Source: Thamnaconus septentrionalis (taxonomy: Eukaryota; Chordata; Actinopteri; Tetraodontiformes; Monacanthidae). Taken from it: 64,000 nt of DNA. Position numbers and translations under genes: made by a program. The stretch is taken from positions 9,052,966 to 9,116,965 of the forward strand of contig CM020514.1 in the NCBI GenBank assembly GCA_009823395.1. The letters run 5' to 3'. Under the pieces are notes generated by a model. That model had not been told where the DNA came from. It made no database searches and saw only the letters and a list, made by a program, of their open reading frames with translations. Below are positions 34,701 to 49,500 of the stretch, piece by piece (position 1 is the first letter of the stretch; each line of letters starts with the position of its first letter).

Positions 34701-37700
34701 AGATCGGTGGATGGGCAGAGTTGTGTTTTTACTTTCAAGAGAGCCGCAAGAAGCCTTGTCGTAAATGGACTGAGGATCCAGTGACAAAACGACATTGGGG
34801 AGCTGGTGCTGCTTGGTCATTAGCCCCATGTGCATCAGCAGGCGACCAAATTTATCCATGCAAAACGCAAAATGGGCTGTTATGTCAAGTAAACCATTGC
34901 AAATAGCTCTCTAAGGGGCGATAGGGCTCGGGGGCGGGGGGTTGTCTGAGTCCCTGTGGAAGTGTTTTGCACAACTCCGCCACAGCGCCAAGTAGTGCAC
35001 TCACAATCTCGCAAAGTGCTGTTGGCATGGACTCAAAGGAGAAGCCCCCCCGTTCTGCCGATTTGGACCCGACTCCGCCGCTTCCTCAATCTGACTGGGA
35101 ACCGGCGAGACCCTTTCGCTCAAAAGAGGCTGTCAGTATTTTCTCAGCGTGAGGAAAAGGAAGCCAGATTAAAATCGCCCGCACCTTAAAGCATCCATTC
35201 CCTTCCACTCCCATTGTGCTGCCGTTCTCACAGGCGCTCGGAGGGGAAGCGCGATCCGATAAAGTCATCACAGCTTTCTATTGTTTTGCCGAAAAACTGC
35301 TCGCCTTTGACCGCATGCCTTTCGCATTCCTTCTAGACATCTATTGTCAGTGCGTGCAAAGTCTCCCGCCACCTACGACTCCACCCCTCTAACTGCCCTA
35401 CCGTCTGCAGAGGGAAAACATACGGCATCAAAAGTCATTACCTGTGATGGAATATTGAGGGTTTTTTCTGTTTGTTTTCTGGAAGCACCTCTTATAAGTA
35501 TGTTGAATAGGTTTAAAAATGCTACAGCATGTAGCGCAGTCACGTGGGGCATTATGTAATTTGATCGCATGCATCTTCAAAATTACAGTACATATAGAAT
35601 AATTAACTTTTCAGTCATTTTTTATGTCATAAATGTCATTAAAAAGAGAAAATTATGACATTTGTTGTTTTACAACTCATTCAAAGAATGATCGTGAACA
35701 ACAAATCCAAAAGATCAGATGCAACATTTGAGCTGACACCAGGAATTACATTTACAGCAGTGTAGGAGACTTTCTGCATTCAAAATTTATTGCAATCAAA
35801 AAAATAAAAGCCCAAACAGCTTCATCCGATCTGCGGCGAGTCGATGTTTGTTTGGTCTCGCCGCCGCAGAGGTGGGCATGCGGTGGGAGAAGAGTAACCG
35901 GTGTGTTTACATCAGGGAGCGGCAGCCGGCATTTACCAAACTGAAACCAGGTGGCCGCCATTAAACAACGTCGTAAACACACAACACAGGGGCTTTGCAA
36001 CACTTTTCGGTTCATTCCCTCGCTAGTTTCTCCGCTCGAGCCAACGGCCCAAGTGCTTTCACTCACCCTCTCCTTCTCCCCTCGCAGTCTGATCAACAAG
36101 ATCAAGCCTGGCATCGTCAAGAGGGTCAACAGGCTGCCAACGCCCATCGCGGGGCTGGTGAGTCTTTTCTCTTTCTGTTCTGCTGTAAACTCCTGCGTTG
36201 AGCATTAGGCTGAACTTCGTTAACTTCATGCGAGAGGATGGAGCCGCTGCACTGACTGTTAACCATCGGCTCCGCTGCCGAGCGGCCAGTAAAGGGCAGA
36301 GGTGCAAGCCTCAGTGGCTTGTCGCTCCATATATCCATCCGCGCTAATAAGTTCAGCGAACATGCAATTGCGTGAAAGGCCACTGTCCGCAATTAAACAA
36401 AGCCTTTATAGAGTGTCTGCACTGGCCGGAGATGCATTCTGTCAGTCTAATTTATGGCAAAAATGCCACGTTCCTGCATGAGAGTTGGATTTTTGGTGAG
36501 TAATGAAGGTCAGAAGGAAGCAGAATTTTAATCGTGTATTAACATTAATAGTTTTTTTTTTTAATTGTTTTTCTATTTCAGTTGGTTTTAAGCCAGACAC
36601 ATCGCAAATTGCTTTTTGATTTTATTTTTTTCAACCATCCCTACCTTTAATAGAGCAGAGCTGCCCTATAAATTATCCAACTACTATGTAGATCTCCAGA
36701 AAACAGCTCGTTTAGCTGAGGCTGGAAATAGACCCTGTGTTGGAACTTTCTAATGTTTTGAAGAGGACAACAGCAAGACGGCTGTGAGGAGGAGCCAACA
36801 CTACGGCATGGAAATTGGCATGGAAATCAGTGGCATTCATGACTTCACAAATGGCTTAGATATACATATTTTTCAAGTTTCTAAAAAGTTTCCAAAAGTG
36901 GAGCAAGCAAAATAAGTCAAAGATGGACCTCTCTCGTTTCTGTGAAGTTCACTGACAGCCTGGAGACGCATATTATTCTGAGAAAACATTGGTCATCTTG
37001 GCTTTACTAAATGAGATGATTTGCGAGTGTCTGCGAACACGTGCTCCCAAAGTAGAAGGTTGAAAAACCGTACCTACTACCCGTCTCTCACAGACTCTCT
37101 TTTGTGGGAGTAATTGAGTCCAGCTGTCAAGAGGAATTACATCGCCAACCTCAACCCAAACCCATGCAGCCTGAGCTCCCGTCGGTGGGCTCCCTAGCGC
37201 TCAGCGTGTTTGGCAAGACAATGACAAGTTCAGAGTAGAAGAAAGAGGTTGGATGTCGAGCTCGACGTAAACACCAAACATGGCTTTCGCTGCGTTTGTT
37301 GATCGTACCATCGGCTCAGGGAGGACGCGAGTCACTCTCCCCTGCCAGTTTGTTTTGGACTGTTGGTTTCACAACTGGGTGGGCACCTGCTGAGGTAATG
37401 AGCTGAAACCGTTCTTCTACTGGTAGCACTACAGTGGTATTTCCGAGAATTGGACGCTAACCTGAAACCACACCATCGTAAAAAAAAAAAAAGTTTCAGC
37501 CAATGTGAAGGCTTCTTCAGTTACTGCCGACCACACATGAAATTTGGACCGAGCTATTTAATTACTCTCTCACTTCAAAAAGGTGTTACTGCATTTGTGC
37601 AGTCGGTTCCTCCCTCAAGGTTTTTATCGCTAAAATCTAGTTCATCAGTCTTGCCAAACGTCAACAGACAGTGGTTTTTAATCAGTCTTATAATTTCTTT

Positions 37701-40301
37701 GGAATTTATAGCCAATCGGCTTGGGGTGGGACGAAAAGGTGGAAGGTACGAGAGTCATAACTGACTGTTCTGGAAAAACCAAAGTAGAGCAGGAAGGTTG
37801 CACTACTATGGGTCGTAAACAATGGCTTCCGATAAAAAGGCTTACATGTTACTATTGTGGACATTTTTTGGCACAAGGATGGCATTTTCACCTCCACTCC
37901 ATTAATGAGGTGAAAATATAATTGATTTGAAATAGGATTTAATTGTTTATCTTCCACAGACTTGGTTACATTGGATAAAATTGCATTAGATCAGCCACTG
38001 GATGGTGATGTGTGGCTGTTCAGTCACCTCTCAACTCTTGATTGAACTTCCCATTTAGCATTTTAAAGAACTGTGCCAAATGAATGCTTTATTAATGTTC
38101 CTAGCTTCTCTTGTTTACCGTGCGAAAGACTGCAGTAGTGGCAGAACAAAAGTCCAGGGAGGGACGATCGGGGGAAAACAAAACGGAAACCTCTGGTTAT
38201 GTGGAATATTTAGCAACGTTGGCTCGAGACCCGGGCCTTTTTTTTTTTTCTTTCCTTGGCTTCGCTTGTGTCTCAGGGAACGTTTCCCATGTCAGCACAC
38301 TTTCCTGCCCCTTTCGCAGAGCCCTCAGCGGCTTTTGGCTGGGGGTTGTGGCACCCTTGTTTGTGATGGGCCGGGTCCTGTTTTCACCAGCGGCTGGGCA
38401 GGAAGCTGACAGTCCTGCGGTGCAGAGGTCAGCCACTTGAGCCGGGGCCTCCTTGATTCCAGGCAAGCTTAATTAAACTCCGTCCTGCGTGCTCCGTCAT
38501 CGACACCATTGTTGCCGCGTGCACACTTTAGAGGCCCGGGAGGCTGTTTGTGTTTATTTAAACGTCCAGTCATCAGTGTGACGATCGGTATTAGACTGTG
38601 CTTTCTGACTGTGTTTGTGTTGCACCACAGCATGTTATGACTGGAACGGGAGATCTTATCGTTTCAGAAGACGCATTATTTCAAGTGTTCCACCTCCTCT
38701 CGGTTTATTGTTCCAGCAACTGAATTGCCTGCTGTTTGAAGCGCTACCAGGGGTCATTGGAGGGTAATTGTAGCGTATAGTCATATTGGACGTACAGGCC
38801 AGTGGAAATAAATAGAGTGGACCACAGTGTGAGCAGCCGGGACCTTTACAGGCCAAGTGAGTGGAGCCTTTTCATTTCTCGGTGTGAAGTGCTCAAATCA
38901 AGGTCCTCAGGTCCGCACTGGAGAGGATTAGAGGCTGTTGGATGGGTACACCACATTAAGAGGGATTATGTGCAGGCGCAAGTCAGCATAACATTCCTTC
39001 AACATCATTATCTCTGCATGCTTCGGGACTGATTGTTAGCACGGCTTATGAATGCTCTTTGGGGCGAAATAACGTTCATACCAAATGATTTTTTTCTCAT
39101 TTAATTACCGATTCTTTTATTTTTTTTTCCATTTATTTATTCACACAGACTTGATGTGAGGACTTTGTTTCAGAAGGAACATGTGACTGCCTGAAGTGGG
39201 AGATCGTTATCTGAGGTCTTTAATTACACAACGGTATAACAGCAAACAAGTATTAGTAAGAAATACTGCAAAACTGCAACTCAGGCTAATATATCAAAGA
39301 CAGTGCAGATGGAAAAAAATGTTTTGTTTTGTCTTGTCAGCACTTTCTAAAGTTCCAAACTGAATTTATCTGTGACAAACAGTTACTACTGGCCAGTATG
39401 CCGCTGTATAACGTTACAAAGAGATAAAGGTGTCTGGTTGTCCTGTATCACGCACACAAACATAGATTGTGCTCATGTAGAATGTAGAAAGCAAGAGCAG
39501 TCAAACATTACTGCCCAATTGTATTCTGCTGAGCTAAATGCCGAGTTTGAAGGAAGTCAGCGAGGTGTCATCTGTGCCGTGAGAACAGACTGTCTCCGTT
39601 TAAGGTGAACAATGTTGTAATGCTGGATCACTCCACATTGAAACTACTTCCACGTGAACAATTAACAGCCCTGAAAGGGGACAAACCACAAAATTAGCTC
39701 GTCGTTCAAAACAAGTCAGCTGCGCTGAATGACTGAACGGCATGTGTTTGCTGTTTGTCGGGGTGGGTGAGGTCTTCTCCTTGACCTTTCACAGCAAACA
39801 GTGACCTGTAGGGCCCGACAAAGTGCCATTAAAGGACAGGCCGAGTTAGAAAGAGACTCTTACACAGAGAGGTCAGCCCTCTGCTACCATTTGCTAATAA
39901 GCATGTTTGCCATTTAAATATAGAACAAGCCACCCCTTCATTATTGCAGCCCACGTAAAAAAAAAAGCCATGTGTCATTACATAACCCCCATCCTGAGCA
40001 GTGTTGTCCCCATGGGAAGGGCAGTCTTAGCGTCAGGATACGGAGGAGTGCAACAAAAAACACAAAACAAAAGAAAACAAACAAAAACACAGTGCCAGAA
40101 GTGAAACTTTGGGTTTTTGACGGGCTTATATGAGAGCTTTTTACTGCGAAGCGTCTTTTCAGTTGTCATTTAGCTTATCTGTATATACCAAACAAACAAA
40201 GTTTAAGAGTGTGGTGCCACTTAGAGACCAGAGTCTCTTAATTTGTGGGGAAATACAATGTAAAACAGATTTTCATATGTACATATATATATATATTTAT
40301 A

Positions 40302-40345
<44 letters not shown>

Positions 40346-40470
40346 CTGCGATGAACTGGCGACTTCTCCAGGGTGTACCCTGCCTTCGCCCTAAGACAGC
40401 TGGGATAGGCTCCAGCAGACCCCCGTGACCCTGAATAGGAATAAGCAGGTATAGAAGATGAATGAATGAA

Positions 40471-40538
<68 letters not shown>

Positions 40539-43500
40539 TTTGGGGCAGGGAGAGAGAGATTATGTCTCACTCTGTGCTTCTTCTGTTGCCAGTGTATCAG
40601 CGAAGTTTCGCTCCACTTTGCCTATACAAACCACACCTGAGCAAGAAAAGCCGGCTTTTTGTGCACGTCAGCTGTTCCTTAAAACATTACTGAAAACATA
40701 ATGTCCTGACAGAGGAGGGCAGTCAGTGCAAAATACAATAGATCCTGATTATGAACTGCGACAAAAAGGAAACAAGACAGGACGTAAACAGCTTTAGCTA
40801 AAGTTAGCTAATAATCGCTAGCTAACCCAGGATTCGCTTACGAAACCTACTAGGCTAACTAGTTCCAGCACATTGGAGTCAGTCTGTGTGACTGATGACA
40901 CTGACTAATACATCAGCAAACAGAAGAACCTGCTAAATAACCAACTCACACACTGAAACTTTACTGACATAACAGATAAAAAAAAAAAAGTTAGCAAGTT
41001 CCAGCTTGTGTTAAATCCCGCGTCAGACTTTCAAAAGGTCAGACGGACATGCTTAAGTCAAGTCTAAAGACAACGCCTGTGCCATGCTGTCAGAAGCGGC
41101 TCCAAATGATTGACACCATGCTTCTCGCTTGAGGGAAGAACAATATTTGTTGGTTTCTGTCACCCGGCCCAATGTTTTGTAGCAACCCCGGCGTCTCCAA
41201 AATATTCCACTGCCCCACGGAATTCGCAGGTATTCACGTGGTGAAGGGCTCGGCAGGGGAAGGAGGGGACAGTTTCAGGGTGTGTGAGAGAGAGAGAGAG
41301 CTGCATCAGGAGTCGAGTCCCTGTGTGTGTCATTCTTTTTCTTTTTTTTTTTGTTGCCATTTGCATGGCCGGTTATGTGACACTTCCTGGTCTGCGCCTT
41401 TTCCCCTCCCCAAACCCGGCCCAGCCCACAGGTAGCTGTGCCGCTGTCACTCAGCTCCTGTCGCTGCCTCTCCCCTTATGTGAGCGCGTGTGAGCGAGCG
41501 TGTGTGTTTGTCCTGCTCCCTTATTTGCTACACGCTTGCTCCTCCCCATCTGTGTGTCTGCTCTCTGGCGATGTGAACTTTGGAAGCAATGAGTTGCAGC
41601 CTGTGTCCCTGCCAGAGAATTCTTGTGTGATTATTCCTTGCCTGTGAAGGTGGACAATCCTCATCCTTGTTTTGTTCCCTGTCCAGGACAACCTTAACGT
41701 CTTCCTCAAGGCCTGCGGGAGGCTGGGACTAAAGGAAGCGCAGCTGTTTCACCCGGGAGATCTCCAAGACCTTTCCACCAGAGTAACAGTCCAGTAAGTT
41801 TTCACTTTTTTTCCTTATTCCGCGAAATGTTCGGAGAAGTTCGGAAGCCTTAAACGCCCACGTTAGACACTGAAACTGTTTGGGATCCTGCTGAGCTAAG
41901 GCCCATTTATTTAACTCTTTTCTGGTCTCTGCACAGCTTCTTTTAATGTGCTCATGAAGGATGAACATTCAGTGCAACTGTGACACTGTGTTTCCGAGCA
42001 CGTCGCCTCCTGTGACACATGATTCAAGCTGCACTAATAAAAAGCTCTGAGCTATTTTCACTCTGTGTTTCTGTGCTGTTGTGCAAGTAAGCATCTTTTT
42101 TTGTCTTTTTTTTTTTTTTTTAACAAAAACCCAAAGTTCTGTATTTGTTCAACTTATAAAGGAACAGTTGACAAACCAGAGCACTTAAGACGTATTTCTG
42201 GTTTTCTAAATGAATGTCGCTTCGGTGCAGGTCCAGCAAATATTGACGTCTATTTACGGCAATTTTATTTTTATTTTTCCGTCTAAAATTATAGAAAGTT
42301 TAAGACGCCGTCACAGTTTCTTGGCTGGGGACAGCCGCTCTCGTGCCACTTGTGTGATGCACGAGTATGTTGAACAACCTGTTCAGTTTTTACACAGGCG
42401 TGCCTCCAGGAGGTATCAGTGTGAGCGGAGGGAAGAAGTCAGTCCATCACGGCAGCAGCGTTTCGCTCGGATAAAGTCGCCAATGCATGCTATCAGCCTC
42501 CGCCAGCCAAACGAATCTCCTTACAGCAGCGCCGCTGGCCCTCTACTGTTGTTTCTGTAGTTGTGTGTAGTTTTGTTTTTTTTCGCTCCTTCGCTCCTTT
42601 CATCTCTTGGCACGAGCTCTCAGAGGTGTGTTTTCCCAGGTGCCACCCAGGATGAGGCTGACAATGCTGTCGAAACTGCAGGCGTCACACGCCGAGGCAG
42701 ACGGGCTGCGCACTTTAGAAATATGAACTCTAAATAAACAAATCTGCCTGTGTTTTATCAAGACACGCCCTTTCCCAGCTTGAGGGACCACGGCTGAGTG
42801 TGGAAGGAGCCCTATCGCTCACTACGCTTATGATGCAGTCATAAACATTGCGATATTCCCAACGCTCTTCCACGTCATCTTTTATTATGGCATGTTTCCC
42901 ATCAGCCTCAGGAGGCGAGACCTTAAATGCATTTGGTTTCGATATAATGCGTCACCTACGTAACACAATAGGGAATTAAACGTACCGTCTGTTACGTAAT
43001 CAATGGAGATCACACGCTATTAATGCCTCATTCTGAAGTGCGTCTCAGCTGTGCAGCCTTTCTGCACGCTGGACTTTGCTTTGGGTTGAAGGCCTATTTT
43101 TAGGATCTGTGGGGGGTCACTTTGGCAAGCTGGACGGATCGGAGTGGTATCAGGGCACACAGAGGGGCTTTTAATAGGAACGGCTGCGCAGGGTCTGCAG
43201 AGGACACACTCCCTGAAGAGTCTCGTGTGCAAATGCAAAAGTGCAGGAGAGGTTTTTTTAAATTGCGACTGTGTTGAAGCAACTCATCTGCCGCAAGCGC
43301 AAGAGTATAACTTTTTATTATTTTTTTTTTGTGCGCAAGCCCACTTGATCACGAGTGGCGGTCGTTCTAACAGAAAAGCTTTTACATTCGTTGATGAATT
43401 GATTATATTTTCACTCGGTCGTATATTCTTGCTGCCCGTGGACCGAGATGAGAGGGGGACAGAGGAGTTGCTTGTGTTGCATTGGAAGTTACAGCTTTGG

Positions 43501-46500
43501 TGTTTCTGATCTGCACAAACAGCGGCTCCGCGGGGAGTAACATGAGGACATAATCCCACATAATAGGAAACCAATGGTTTTGATTCCACCGTCCGCTTAT
43601 GCGGCCGTGCAGTCAAATGAGCCACAGGAGATGTGAGCGAGGGGAGAGAGTTGCCTCTATCAGCTGTCATCTGCCCTGTTGTGTGACCAGGCTGCGCTCC
43701 CTTGAACCCGGCCTGACAGGTGCTGTGCTCAGCTTCCCCGTTCTGTCTCGGCAGCAGCATGTGAAACTGTGGGCGCTCCGTTTCTCTTCAGCCCGCTCAA
43801 TACCGAAGGGGCCGGGCTGCAGTTGGCACCTCTCCTCTGTGTCTTCGTTTAAAACCTTAGAACAAATGTTGAACAAAAGCTGCTGTTGGTTGCTGTTTAA
43901 TTAGTTAATGGGGAAAAATGGAGTGAGGTAAGACAAATGCTTTATATTTTCAGCGCTTAATCATCAGAGTTTCTCATCGTTTGTACTAGATCGTCCGTTC
44001 GGTATCCGCACCGTTTTTATTCCCGGCGAGGCCTGAGGCTCATACAGACGTCTAGTTCCATTCCTCCTGGTCCATGTTGTTATGACGGCAATAAAAAATT
44101 ATCAGATGTCTTTCCTGACCTTTGAGCTTTGCACTCCTCTCCCCTGGTTTTGCACTTGCATTACTGCCTACGGGAAAGCATATTGTGCTCTGTAACCTCA
44201 CGTTGTGAAACATACTCTCTGATAAAAAGGACATTTATTGCTCACAAACACGTTCAACGTTAACACTGCTGAACTCCAAGACAAACCGTTGTAAAATACA
44301 TACTGTCGTAAAGAAAACAAAAAAAAATGCGAGAGAGTTGGCCACTTTGAATTGTAGAGAATTTTCTTCCCCTCAGCTGCAGATTCTAGCGTTGAAAAAA
44401 AGTTTCAAGTTGTTGGACAAGTCTTCTTCAGTGAGTTTTATGGCCACAGGACCAGACAACCCTTCCATCACACCTCTAATCAATTTATTGAAATTCTATT
44501 AAACTTTGTCATTGCTTGATTAGTCATTTCGTGTATGGCCAGCTTGATAATTGTCCTTCAAACTGTGGCTGGCAATGTGGAGTCAAGGTTGTCCTCTGAC
44601 TTTTTGCCTAGGACGTCTGTTTGCACTGTTTGTCAGCTGATTACTTATGACAATATGACTCAGAGACGGCGAAACGTGGGATTTCCTGTGAATAAGGGAT
44701 TATCTTTATGATGCAATATCACACAACTTGTTGAAGTGTAATATCTAAGAGCAAATATGATATTCTCAATAAAGATATTGAAAATATCATATAAAAATAT
44801 GGCCTTACAGTATTTAGAGCTTAAATATGTACAATATTAAAACCGGAGTTATCACTGAAATTCCTAAAATCTGCTCAACAGTGACTTAAATCTGAAACAT
44901 AAGCAGCAAAAAAGTCAACCCAACTGCAGTTTTTCACTGCCACAGTGAGGCTAGGCTAACCCTACAACAAGAAAATTGACAGAGACTTTTCACGAGCGTC
45001 CACGAACAGTCCTTGTTCAAGTGCAATAAAGTTGTGCACAAGGAAACTATTTCCGGGTCGCTTCGACATTCGAATTAGCAAATGCTCTTCTCGTCTTGTG
45101 ACGCCCAGTACCCACAATGCTAGATGCAGCATCACATTCGCTTCAGTGAGAGACTGAAGAAGGTGGAACATGCCTTCTTCTAGACCAACAGCACTCAATT
45201 AGAACGTTTATGCCCAACAACTACATTTTTAGTTGTTTTTTTTTAACAGATAACTCCTTCAAAGCAATATTAGACTTCTGTTATAAAATTAAAAGAAAAA
45301 AAAGAAGCATTAAGAAAGGTGGTTTTGAATTGATTTAAATCAAGGAATAGAAGCAACTTAAGTAACCACTGGTTCACCAATGTGTTACATAAAAAACAAG
45401 GAACTTTTCTTTCTCATAAACTCGTTATACCCCTCATCCATGTTCCCCAGTGAATCCTGAATGCAGGTGTTTAAAATGAATGAAGTGCTTTTACAATAGT
45501 GATGAGTCCAGCACTGTGACCTCCCATATCTGACACAACAAACACCCCCCACGGAGAAGGATCCAAAGTCTCAGCGCTGCCTTATTTAGCAAATTATTGA
45601 CCACACTTACTGCCTTTCCGAGACCCAAAAAAGGAAAAGTATAAAAGATTAGAAGGTGCGTCGCACTTATCAAATCAGTGCTGGAATGTTTCTGACCATT
45701 GGTTAACTGCAGATAAAAAGGAGTGGCAGTGCCCTCTGCTTATTGGGTTTTGAAATATGCAATAGCATCTCTGGGCAGCGGATCAAAACAAATGTTACAG
45801 CCACCAAAGGAATGTGTTGTATCCTGAACAAATATGGACTGTAAAGATTGTGACAGCAGAGTTTATTTAACAGTAAGACAAGGCATACACTGCGCGGTTT
45901 CAGCCTTTCATCAGCCTAATATTTGAACCGCATGGCTCATTTTGGAGCAGGGTATAAATTTCAGTTTTGCTGGACCTTATTTCACACATGCAGTGTGAGA
46001 ACCCGGTTCTTAGCATGATGATTGGATGGTACAGTGTGAGCTGGAATAACCACAACCAAATAGACAGGCCTCGACTTCGATTGTTGGGACTGTGGTTCAC
46101 GTGGTCCACAGCTCGTGTTATCAGTCTAAACATCCATGTGAAGTGACTTCCTTAATCTCCAAAATAATTGCCATGCCCTGTGTGTTAGCATTTCAGGTGT
46201 GGTTCAGTGAGCTGGCCCTGCAGGTTATGGATGATGGTTTTAAAACCTGGTACTGCCAGCACCTCTTCCTGTAACATTTGAGAGAACTGTGGCCAGAGAC
46301 CAACCGAGTCATAATGGTCAATAAAAGTTTTTATAAATCATGAACACAGCCCTGGCAGTAAAACAAGGGTTGCGTTTGTGCGCCTGTGGTCGACGCGGGG
46401 AGAGACATGCCAGCCTCACCCTGTTCTTCCACTCACAGAGGCTGCAGTGTCTCTGGTTAGTATGACATAATGATTCCCCCGCGACACTGTCTCACCCAGA

Positions 46501-49500
46501 GATGATTCCTGTTCTCTGTCTCCAAGGTTCCCAGGGCTACAGGTGCACGCTAGCATCTGGGCGTGTCCTTTAAAATATTTATTAGAATGAAAGAACGCCA
46601 GTGAGGGGTGTTGCACATCTTGTTGAATGCTGCAGAACAACTGATCTACATGGCAAAGGTATGCTGCTGATGACACACCTTTGATTTAAGCCCTTGGCCA
46701 AGGGTTGGTTTGTCTTTTGTGCTCTGTTGTCATGAGTTGTGTTGTTCTTGTTGGCGGCTGAACCTGGAATTAGACACATTCTGCGCCCATGATTTAGTCA
46801 CATCTGTCTCATCATCCTAGTTTGGATCTTTTCTTACCCTGAGTCAAGAGATTGGTGAGTGACGATGATGATTAGTTGTCTGAAATTTACACAGCGTTTG
46901 TTTGGTTGTTTGCCTTTGTCTCCTGTCTGTATTGACTGAGTGCACTCTGTGGTTTATGTCAGCCAACACTTAGTTCTTTTGAGATCTCAACACTTTAGCT
47001 GGGAGTTGTGGAGGAAGAACGTCCACAGCTTCTGGAGGATTCTTTGAGCTCACAGCGGGAGGGCTGTTGTGAAAGTCTCTGCTTGCATGCAGGGGTTGAG
47101 ACTTAAGGCGTCAGTCATCAGTGACGAGTCATAAGAATGCTATTTCATACCTTCTTCCAAGTGCTGGATGGAAGTTTACCAAGAGGCCATCATTGACTTG
47201 TGACAAAAAAATGAAGACTTGTCTTCCTTTATATCCCATGGTATCAATTTACTGTGACACAAAATATTTGAATGAGAAGCAAAATGTACTTTTTCAGTGT
47301 TTCCTAACAATTATTGTCTTGGGAACTACTATTGTGTCTCTAGTCTGACGATGGATTCAGCAGAAGTGAGATGTAAACAGAGGTCCAAATATTCAGCTTC
47401 CAGGCTTTCACTTCATAATTAGTTTTGTAAAGTTGCGCTGGGATTATAAATTAAGGTCTGACAATAGGTAGGACATAGGATCATTGAATACATTTAGAAA
47501 TGCCTGTGTTTACAAATTATTATTATTAATATTATTATTATTACATAATTTCTGTGCTTTAATTTGGACCAAATCTCGGTTAAAACTGTTACTTCCATTA
47601 ATGATTCCCACTAAGTAAGGCTGTTCTCTGCCTGCTATCTCTGCGCAGACAGTGTTGATTGCAATTCAGTCATATGAGTAATCAGCTGATTCTAACACAC
47701 ACTAAGTCCTGAGGTGCGAGAGCCCTGAAAATAGTCCTTGTGTTTGTTTTTCCCTCTTTTCTGCCTTCAATGAACCTCATAAACGAACATTATGAGGAAA
47801 TGTCTCTTTGTAGTTTTTTGTTTGCCTGCTTCTGCTGTACTTTCTGTGTTCCAGACCACCCATTAATGATAGTAAATTTCCATCTGCTCTTTTTATTGTC
47901 TAATTCATTTGCAATTTCAATTACTGAAGTGGCAAATACCCACTCTTTTTTTTTTTAACCCCCGAGCATGGGAATGTTGGGAAGTGCCTGGTGCAAGATG
48001 ACGCACACTGGTGAGAAAGTTGATCTGTTTTCCATCCCGTTAAACACTGTAAGTGAAATGTGAAGACTTCCCTCAGCCTGCTATGGGTATGTCAAATACT
48101 TGTTACAAGCAAGGAAATTGCATTCAAATTTTTGTCTTTGCAAAAGTAAATGCATGATACAATCAAAACATGAACTGAGGCACATGAAGCTTGGTCAAAT
48201 ATGGAATGGCTGAACCACGCCGAACATTCCGTGAGGACATAATCTTTATATAACTGCACCTTTTCACTGAGTCTCAGTGTGCTCTGTTGTTACAGTTACT
48301 CTTAAACCATGTTTTACTTGTTAAACCCACAGCGTTAAACCAGCAGAGTTTCACTCTCACTCTCAACTGATATTGGGATGCAGACACAGCGGCAAAAACA
48401 ATTGTAAAACCACAGACAACAGATGGAAGCAGTTAGGATCAGTTAGCGACTTAGTTGAAGGATATTTACCCCACACTGAGAGAGCAGGGAGGAGGAACTG
48501 CAACGGTTTAGCAGCAAACATTATCCTCATTTCCTTATTTGCTTCTGTACCCAATTAGCCAAATTGAATTATAAACTAAGTGAGGGGAAAAAAAGAAAAG
48601 AAAAACAATGTTGGACTACCTCCGTCTTTGTTATCCAACACATCCAAGGTCAGGTGAGGCTGCGACTCATCTATCTAGCAGAAGATGTATCTTCAATGTT
48701 TTTAAAGCCATACTATGACCAATTTTAGTGCAATAAAAAGGCAGTAGTAGTTTTAATCTTAGTTGGCATCAGTTATGTGCCTGTGTTTACTCATGCTGTG
48801 TTCTCAGGCCTTATAACAGACAAATAGACCCACTACCACAAACCCGGAGAACGCAGGTGGGAACTTGGGAACTAGAGTCCTGGGAATTCAGGACCTGATT
48901 TTATGGTTCCATTATCTATGATGAGGAAGGACATAGTGTGACAAAACAATATCAGTCTAGGAAATGCAGGGCGTAGGAACACAGGACTGGAGAACTTGGG
49001 AACATGGGTGTCTAAAAACAGACACCTCTTTGTCAGGATTAATCCAGGGAACTAAGAATCTTGGGGTGATAAAAATGAAACTAGAACTTGGGAACACAGG
49101 CTCCTGGGAACATAGTGCCGCTTGTCATGGTCTCATGTATGTTATCAACTATGGCAATATATGGTCTTCAAAACACAGACCCCCGCAAACATAGACCATT
49201 TTGTCATGGTCCTTTTATCCACAATATGAATCCCTTGGAACAATAAGACTAGAACTTGAGAACCGAGGGCCCTTGGTTGTACTTTCTTGGACCTACAATA
49301 TCAATCAAGGGAACACAGGACTCAAGGAACATAGTTCTTTGGGAACGTAGGGCTGACCACTTCTAGCACCGCTGAAAGAAACAAAAATACCCAGTGTTTT
49401 CATATCTCCTGGCTTTGCCCCTTCTCACTGCGGCAGACAGCCAAACGTATTGGCCTGTGAGAACGTCATGGACGTGGCATCCTGGGCAGGTGCACAGGTT

